DNA from: JAGVMG01 sp964461105
GTDB taxonomy: Bacteria; Chlamydiota; Chlamydiia; Chlamydiales; Rhabdochlamydiaceae
Direction: 5' to 3'
NCBI GenBank assembly: GCA_964461105.1
Contig: CAYWSY010000031.1
Span: 1 to 19,327, forward strand
DNA: 19,327 nt
The translations under genes and the position numbers were made by a program. Under the pieces are notes generated by a model. It had not been told where the DNA came from and made no database searches. It worked only from the letters and a program-made list of their open reading frames with translations. Shown in pieces: positions 15,031 to 19,327 of the stretch; the first letter of the stretch is position 1; the number at the start of each line of letters is the position of its first letter.

Positions 15031-15323
15031 AGAAATGCTTTTGAGAGCTCTTTCTTCAAGGCTTTAACGCGTTGACTCAATTCCTCTTTGGAAAGAGGTG
15101 AAGCTGGCCAACACATGTTTTTAAGAACACGGAGTTTGCTAAAAAATTCTTGAGTTTTTGTTGCTGTGAAAATGAGATGTTCATGGCAGTGGTTAACGGT
15201 TTGTCCCGCTTGGAGTCCGGTTTTTGCAAATTGATAGGCTGTGTCTTGGAAGCATTTTGTGATTTTTGCCCATTTTGATGTTGTGAGCTTTCCGACAAAT
15301 CCATCGAGAAGGCAATTGATCAT
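15027..15323 (-). pseudogene. C-terminal HIT-domain fragment
   Basis: A 98-residue frame containing FAKTGLQAGQTVNHCHEHLIF, in which HCHEH keeps the histidine-triad spacing, plus a lysine-rich tail. The N-terminal half of a HIT domain, including the nucleotide-binding strand region, is missing. The start codon overlaps the stop of a 12-codon frame (15323-15361, minus) that has a strong AAAAGGAG site and begins MYIRELKEG. This could be a leader peptide or the 5' end of a frameshifted gene. The paralogue-like HIT gene lies immediately opposite, with the two stops overlapping. It is most likely a decayed second HIT gene, but a short functional form cannot be excluded. Confidence 0.5.
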
Positions 15324-15569
15324 TATGCCCGGGCCCCTTCTTTAAGCTCGCGAATGTACATGTGATCCTGAACTCCTTTTGAGTTCATTCACGACTTAAA
15401 TCTCCGCAAAACATGCGGAGATTAACCGTTTTATTCTCCGCATTCTGCATCTAAAGCATTTAACACGAGTTACATGGAATGCTAAGAATGAGGTTGCAAG
15501 TGAGTTCCATTTGACAGAAACCGATCGCGATCGTTAACCTTCTTCTATTATTTTTGATTTGAGGGGGTT
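15324..15569. other. Intergenic region rich in inverted repeats
   Basis: These 246 bases hold several palindromic elements. One is a 7-bp stem TGAACTC / GAGTTCA (15369-15375 with 15381-15387). Another is a perfect 10-bp stem AATCTCCGCA / TGCGGAGATT (15399-15408 with 15414-15423, 5-base loop), with a partial third copy CTCCGCAT at 15434-15441. There is also the 12-base palindrome CGATCGCGATCG (15522-15533). TTGACA at 15511-15516 could be the -35 of the downstream oxygenase, but no good -10 follows. The only open frame is the 12-codon minus-strand one described with the HIT fragment. Confidence 0.5.
15399..15423. repeat. Perfect 10-bp hairpin
   Basis: AATCTCCGCA and TGCGGAGATT around a 5-base loop. 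No U-run follows immediately on either strand, though the plus strand continues AACCGTTTTATT. It may be a terminator for minus-strand read-through or a regulatory stem. Confidence 0.6.
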
Positions 15570-16622
15570 ATGGTTTATCGAAATCAGTTGCCAGCATCGC
15601 TTGCATTTTCTTTGATCGCTCTTATTGCGACAATTGCAGGAGCAACCGAGCTTGAGTTCCTTTCCCTGGATGTGATTTCCTACGAGGCTTTTATAGCTGA
15701 AGATGCGAACGCAATCTCAACACTGCAACGCGCATTGCATGAAAAGGGGATTGTCGGGATTCGAGGGGTGCCTGGATATCGAGAAAAAGTGTCCGAGCTT
15801 ATTGAAGCTTCTCGTGCATTTTCAGCTCTTCCTGAAGAAGAAAAGCAAGCCTATGCGCCTAATTCGGACGAGACGTTTTTAGGTTATGAGCGGGGAAAAG
15901 AGAAATTTCAGCGGCCTGACGGCTCCTGGGTGGTAGATGATCTGAAAATCTCTTACTACGCGTTTGTTCCTGAAAATCCTCAAAATAAATGGCCGACTGA
16001 AGTTGATGTTCAAGGACCTTTTCAAGCCTTGGGTAGGGTGATGTCACAGATGGGAGAGGCTGTTTTAAATAAGATGGGACTGCTTAACCTTAAAGCGGGG
16101 ATCACCGTCGATGGCGTTCCAAGAGTTGGTCGGATGCTTTATTACTCCAAAAGTGATCAGACGCATGAAGGGAACCCTTATTGGTGCGGGAGCCATTTTG
16201 ATCATTCTGTGTTAACTGCATTATTGCCTGCATTCTATTTTGAAGAGGGAAGGCCCATTCCAGAGCCGATCGAGGCTGGATTATTTGTAAAAACAACTTC
16301 CGATGGGGTTTTTCGAAAGATCATTACTGATGATCCGGATGTGCTGATGTTTCAAGTTGGCGAATTTGGGCAACTTCTTTCCAATGATGGAATTCAAGCA
16401 ACTGAACATCGGGTTCATAAGGCTTTCGGTAATGTAGAGCGTTACACAATGGCGCTATTTTTTGATCTTCCGATGCAGACGGTGATTCATTCCACTTCCA
16501 AGCTAACACAGGATCCGAGGTATGGGGGAGTAGCTGGCGAGCCATGCTCTTATCAGCATTGGACTGAAGAGACTTTTAAGCGATTCCATGTGGATAAAGG
16601 GCTTGCAAGTACAGAGGAATAG
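15570..16622 (+). CDS. 2OG-Fe(II) oxygenase, isopenicillin-N-synthase type, with signal peptide
   Basis: A 350-residue iron/2-oxoglutarate-dependent oxygenase of the isopenicillin N synthase-like group. The metal triad is H209-x-D211 (SHFDHSVLTALL) and H280 (ATEHRVHKA), and the 2OG-binding pair is R291-x-T293 in ERYTMALFFDLP. The N-terminal DIOX_N-like region (about 30-130) has ALHEKGIVGIRGV and SRAFSALPEEEKQAY. The first 25 residues (MVYRNQLPASLAFSLIALIA, then TIAGA) form a likely signal peptide, unexpected for this class. A GAGGGGG site lies close to the ATG. The substrate cannot be told from sequence. A strong terminator lies 8 bases after the stop. The enzyme class is confident; export is a prediction. 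Confidence 0.92.
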   Translation: MVYRNQLPASLAFSLIALIATIAGATELEFLSLDVISYEAFIAEDANAISTLQRALHEKGIVGIRGVPGYREKVSELIEASRAFSALPEEEKQAYAPNSDETFLGYERGKEKFQRPDGSWVVDDLKISYYAFVPENPQNKWPTEVDVQGPFQALGRVMSQMGEAVLNKMGLLNLKAGITVDGVPRVGRMLYYSKSDQTHEGNPYWCGSHFDHSVLTALLPAFYFEEGRPIPEPIEAGLFVKTTSDGVFRKIITDDPDVLMFQVGEFGQLLSNDGIQATEHRVHKAFGNVERYTMALFFDLPMQTVIHSTSKLTQDPRYGGVAGEPCSYQHWTEETFKRFHVDKGLASTEE

Positions 16623-16629
16623 AGAAGAG

Positions 16630-16663
16630 AATCAAAAGCTCGCCCTTAAGCGAGCTTTTGATT
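16630..16663. terminator. Bidirectional intrinsic terminator
   Basis: A perfect 14-bp stem (16630-16643 with 16650-16663, 6-base loop CCTTAA) starting AATCAAAAGCTCGC lies between the convergent oxygenase and MOMP-like genes. On both strands the 3' arm contains CTTTTGATT, supplying a short T-run either way. Confidence 0.9.
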
Positions 16664-16674
16664 CCGCTAATCAC

Positions 16675-17772
16675 TTAGAAGTCGACATTCACACGGACGG
16701 TGAGTCCTTGTAAAGAGATGTTTGAGCTGTTAATGAATGTCTCTTTTGCAGCAGTCGGTTGAGAAATGCTCGAGCGATAGACCTCGTGAATATTATTCCA
16801 AATGGTGAGCTCATATCCAGCGAGAACTTCCATCCGAACTGAATCAAATGCTTTTTGCCAAGACGGGCCTGCCATAAATTGAGTTGAGCAAACAAGTCGC
16901 TTGTCATGATAGTGGACATCGCGCAGGGGTCTTGCGTTATTTGTTCCAGCTGGAGAGGCTGTTGTGAGTTGGAATGAAGAGTTTTGATACCATCCAGAGA
17001 GAATCGATCCACTGGCAACGGCAGTGAGGTAAAGATCCCATCCCATAAACCAATCAAGTTTCATCCCCATGCGGACACCTAACCCTTCAAATTTCCATGA
17101 ATTGCGCAGTTTTGAGTGGTTATTCGCTGTGTCGATATAATGAACGTTCCATTTTTGATACAGAAGGCCTGTTGTTAATCCGCCAAAGACGTTCAGTCTG
17201 AGGTGGGGATTTGTATGGAATCTGCGTGAGACTAAAGCGTCTAATGTTTGATAGGAGAGTTGGATGTGGCTGTGTGCATCATGCAAGGGGATTGCAGGGT
17301 CTGTAATGGGATCGGGCTGGGTCCATGTGCCATTTAAGAATTCGTTTGATCGATTCGGTTCATGGGCGGAGTTTCTGCCATTAGTTTCAAGGCGTGTGTA
17401 TTCTCCATACATGTCCCAGTAGTGGGGAGCATTGAAATAACCGAAAGCGACTCTAAATCCTGGGTTCCAATCAAATTCCGCATTTTGATAGTGCCCCATT
17501 GCATTTGTGAGTGTCGTATCCGTCGTTGCCCAGCTTGGTCTATCCATTTTAAGGGCGTAGTCTAAAGCTCCTTCATTGACGAACCAGTAGAGAAATTCTC
17601 CTGTGGCAAAGAAGACCTTTTTGTCTTTACAGAATAAATCGCCATCTGCTGCTTCTGGGATTGGTGAAGTGTTTGCTTGTGCTCCAGATAGGGGAGCTGA
17701 TACTGCAAGACAAGAAAAGGCGCATAGGATAGGCATTGTAAGCTGACGGTGGATGCTTGGAAATCGTTTCAT
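16675..17772 (-). CDS. MOMP-like / Lpg1974-family outer membrane beta-barrel protein
   Basis: A 365-residue outer membrane protein. The start was set at the ATG at 17772 (MKRFPSIHRQLTMPILC), which has GAGG 6 bases upstream; an in-frame TTG 12 bases earlier would sit on that ribosome-binding site. A signal peptide runs to about SAPLSGAQA. The mature protein has FFATGEFLYWFVNEGALDYA, FDWNPGFRVAFGYF and WDMYGEYTRL, typical of the Legionella-type and chlamydial MOMP-like porin family. Alternating beta-strands follow, ending LTVRVNVDF with a terminal Phe recognised by the BAM machinery. Environmental chlamydiae carry many such paralogues, thought to replace the classical MOMP as porins. The gene is monocistronic, with the bidirectional terminator after it. 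Confidence 0.87.
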   Translation of the reverse strand: MKRFPSIHRQLTMPILCAFSCLAVSAPLSGAQANTSPIPEAADGDLFCKDKKVFFATGEFLYWFVNEGALDYALKMDRPSWATTDTTLTNAMGHYQNAEFDWNPGFRVAFGYFNAPHYWDMYGEYTRLETNGRNSAHEPNRSNEFLNGTWTQPDPITDPAIPLHDAHSHIQLSYQTLDALVSRRFHTNPHLRLNVFGGLTTGLLYQKWNVHYIDTANNHSKLRNSWKFEGLGVRMGMKLDWFMGWDLYLTAVASGSILSGWYQNSSFQLTTASPAGTNNARPLRDVHYHDKRLVCSTQFMAGPSWQKAFDSVRMEVLAGYELTIWNNIHEVYRSSISQPTAAKETFINSSNISLQGLTVRVNVDF

Positions 17773-17812
17773 GAAAAACCTCAATTTTTGGATTGGTCGA
17801 TAGATGTTTTAA

Positions 17813-17841
17813 ATATTAAAAAATTGTTGATTACCATGCAA
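17813..17841 (-). promoter_or_regulatory. Possible promoter of the MOMP-like gene
   Basis: On the minus strand, TTGCAT (17836-17841) and TAATAT (17813-17818) lie 17 bases apart, about 40 bases upstream of the ATG. The hexamers match the consensus only 3/6 and 4/6, so the call is weak. Confidence 0.3.
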
Positions 17842-17906
17842 ATGTTTTTTGATGAAAGAGAAATAAGGCTTGATGTTGAAATTGATTTTCAGTTATTTGA
17901 AAAAGC

Positions 17907-18590
17907 ATGAAATATAGACTTCCTCAGCCATTGATGACCTCTGAATTGGCGCAGCTCGTTTCACGTGAGGTGAAGCGCCAGGAGCTTGCGGTCATTCGGA
18001 TGGGAAAACACAAGCGCCAACAATTAGCTCTCGTGGCAAGCGCAATTCGCAAGACAGGTCTTCCCTCTCATTTGGTCTGTAAGAAATTGCCTGGCAAATT
18101 GGGCTATGGGATTTTTTTACACCCAAAGGCAAAACCTCTTTTGAAGGGACAGATCATTGCGCCTTATTCAGGTAAAATGGATCTGGTGTTGCAGAACGAG
18201 CCGGATGATTCTGCGTATGCGTTTTCTCCAATTGATCAGTTGTTACTTAAGAAAGAGGAGCAGAAGGTATTTGATCCTAAGCGCAAGTACCATCCTCGAC
18301 GACAGTATTCGCTCAATATTGATGCTGAAAAAGAGGGTAATTTTACCCGTTTTATCAACCACTCCTCAAGCCCCAATGTGATTGCAGAGCTCTATCATAT
18401 TCCAGAGAATGATGAAGGGGTTTTGCCGACGCCTATCGAGGTGATTTATCTTGTGTATCGGAAGATTCTTCCAGGTGAGCAGTTGCTGATTAATTATGAA
18501 GGGGAGGAAAATTCCTACTGGAATGCGTTAGGAATTAAACCTTATCCTGTCAATCCGCAGACATTTCGTCTTTCTTCTTTTGCTCGTTAA
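17907..18590 (+). CDS. SET-domain protein, NUE-like (putative lysine methyltransferase)
   Basis: A 227-residue protein whose central and C-terminal parts form a SET domain: GYGIF (66-70), GQIIAPYSG (81-89), GNFTRFINHSSSPNV (144-158) and ILPGEQLLINYEGE (187-200), with Y197 as the likely catalytic Tyr. The RFINHS SAM-binding motif is intact. The first 55 residues are basic and helical (REVKRQELAVIRMGKHKRQQ), which could act in nuclear targeting or secretion. Size and layout match the chlamydial SET protein NUE (CT737 of C. trachomatis), reported as a type III-secreted histone methyltransferase. Whether this homologue is secreted is inference. No good ribosome-binding site precedes the ATG. It is divergent from the MOMP-like gene and convergent with the TPR gene, 4 bases apart. 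Confidence 0.9.
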   Translation: MKYRLPQPLMTSELAQLVSREVKRQELAVIRMGKHKRQQLALVASAIRKTGLPSHLVCKKLPGKLGYGIFLHPKAKPLLKGQIIAPYSGKMDLVLQNEPDDSAYAFSPIDQLLLKKEEQKVFDPKRKYHPRRQYSLNIDAEKEGNFTRFINHSSSPNVIAELYHIPENDEGVLPTPIEVIYLVYRKILPGEQLLINYEGEENSYWNALGIKPYPVNPQTFRLSSFAR

Positions 18591-18594
18591 AGCA

Positions 18595-19327
18595 TTATTC
18601 GGGAGTCCGACCATACCCTTTTAAAAGGGCGTTTTTAAATGTTTGTTCCACAAGCTCGGTGAACCCCGGTTCTTGCACACATTTAGCCTTTACTTTTTCC
18701 ATCAGAAGAAGTCCTCTTGAGATATCACCAGTTTCCAAGTAGATGGTAGCAATTTTAAGTAAAGTTCTAGTATCGATACGGTCATCACTCAGCATGAATG
18801 CCTTAGCAAACAACTCAAGCTCTCTTGATTTATTGCCTGAAAGGAGATTTGCAGCGCTGGCAACATAGAAAAAGAGGGATTGTTTAAAAAATGGATGATT
18901 GGGAGTGGTTTGCAATTGCTTTAACGAAAGCTCTGAATATTTTAAACTATTAGTGACCTGATCAGAGCAAAGGCATTGATAAGCATATCTAATATAAACT
19001 TCGGATGGCACTGGTTTGTTTTCGTTCTCGTATGCGTCAATGGCAAGTTGAGATAAACTAGCCGCTTCTTCAAATTTCTTGAGCTGGGAGTTTGCAGTAG
19101 CTGCATCGGCATAAGCTTCGGGTGGCACTGCTTTGCCGTTGCTTGTGTATGTGTCAATGGCACTTTGATATAAACTAGCCGCTTGTTCAAATTTCTTGAG
19201 CTGGGAGTTTGCAGTAGCTGCCGAGCCATAAACTTCGGGTGGCACTGCTTTGCGGTCGCTTGTCCATGCGTTAATGGCACTTTGATATAAATCAGCCGCT
19301 TGTTCAAATTTCTTGAGGTTGCAGTTT
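18595..19327 (-). CDS. Tetratricopeptide-repeat-like protein, 5' end outside the window
   Basis: The reading frame is open from the right edge of the window to the TAA at 18595; 243 residues are visible and the start lies outside. An apparent GTG start at 19245 is internal, since the frame continues upstream with LKKFEQAADLYQSAINAW. At least three helical repeats of exactly 39 residues (117 bp) are seen: LKKFEQAASLYQSAIDTY, then TSNGKAVPPEAYADAATANSQ, and variants. They are followed by more divergent TPR-like helices (about the last 130 residues). The repeats are TPR-like in their A-x-LY-xAI pattern, but 39 residues is longer than the standard 34. The function is probably protein binding; no other domain is visible. 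The stop lies 4 bases from the convergent SET gene. Confidence 0.82.
   Translation of the reverse strand, partial: NCNLKKFEQAADLYQSAINAWTSDRKAVPPEVYGSAATANSQLKKFEQAASLYQSAIDTYTSNGKAVPPEAYADAATANSQLKKFEEAASLSQLAIDAYENENKPVPSEVYIRYAYQCLCSDQVTNSLKYSELSLKQLQTTPNHPFFKQSLFFYVASAANLLSGNKSRELELFAKAFMLSDDRIDTRTLLKIATIYLETGDISRGLLLMEKVKAKCVQEPGFTELVEQTFKNALLKGYGRTPE
19071..19327 (-). repeat. 117-bp tandem repeats in the TPR gene
   Basis: The word CAAATTTCTT recurs at 19071, 19188 and 19305, exactly 117 bases apart, within longer, highly similar units. These encode the 39-residue repeats and continue out of the window. Confidence 0.9.

Noticed and set aside
15522..15533. GCGATCGC-like palindrome as a HIP1-type genome-wide element
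   Set aside because: HIP1 is abundant in cyanobacteria; here the exact octamer is not evident and a single related palindrome gives no support.
16675..17784. TTG start for the MOMP-like gene at 17784
   Set aside because: The TTG overlaps the GAGG that serves the ATG at 17772, and the ATG gives a better signal peptide start.
18595..19245. GTG at 19245 as the true start of the TPR gene
   Set aside because: The same frame continues upstream to the window edge with another full 39-residue repeat, so the GTG is internal.

Overview
The window looks like part of a chromosome from an environmental member of the Chlamydiota (a Waddlia/Parachlamydia/Simkania-like bacterium). This is inferred from content. 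There is an MOMP-like beta-barrel with a C-terminal Phe, a small SET-domain protein the size of the chlamydial nuclear effector NUE, a chlamydial-type RecD2 helicase, a eukaryote-like LRR protein and an AT-leaning genome. No rRNA or other definitive species marker is present.

Layout, left to right. (1) 91-2022, minus: a DUF2867-type SDR translationally coupled to a TspO/MBR protein. (2) 2248-2988, plus: a divergent, atypical SDR that lacks the catalytic Tyr. (3) 3164-4985: a cassette-like unit. It holds a promoter-like site, a 531-aa ribonuclease-inhibitor-type LRR protein and a long 3' inverted repeat, and is bounded by two inverted copies of an exact 23-bp repeat. (4) 5014-6946: an SbtA-like bicarbonate permease, divergent from an LrhA-like LysR regulator. 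(5) 6929-9115, minus: RecD2. (6) 9203-11777: an overlapping pair, TolC-family lipoprotein and multicopper oxidase, probably for copper handling. (7) 11814-11885: tRNA-Asn(GTT). (8) 12019-12320: an AbrB/MazE-like antitoxin whose expected toxin partner is only a stub that runs into a third copy of the 23-bp repeat. (9) 12365-15030: a probable operon of a signal-peptide ORF, a DUF952 protein in the same frame after one amber codon, an HExxH peptidase and an exported HIT protein. A minus-strand HIT C-terminal fragment converges on it. (10) 15570-16622: a 2OG-Fe(II) oxygenase with a signal peptide, ending in a bidirectional terminator shared with the convergent MOMP-like gene. (11) 17907-18590: a SET-domain protein. 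(12) 18595-19327: the 3' part of a TPR gene that runs off the right edge.

The genes group into small units rather than one large pathway. These are an SDR/TspO pair, inorganic-carbon uptake with its regulator, periplasmic copper oxidation with an outer-membrane channel, a run of exported small enzymes, and host-interaction candidates (LRR, SET, TPR, MOMP-like). The least explained feature is the 23-bp repeat: it bounds the LRR gene in inverted orientation and recurs at the ruined toxin locus, which suggests a mobile or recombinogenic element. None of this was checked against a database; family calls rest on motifs read by eye.
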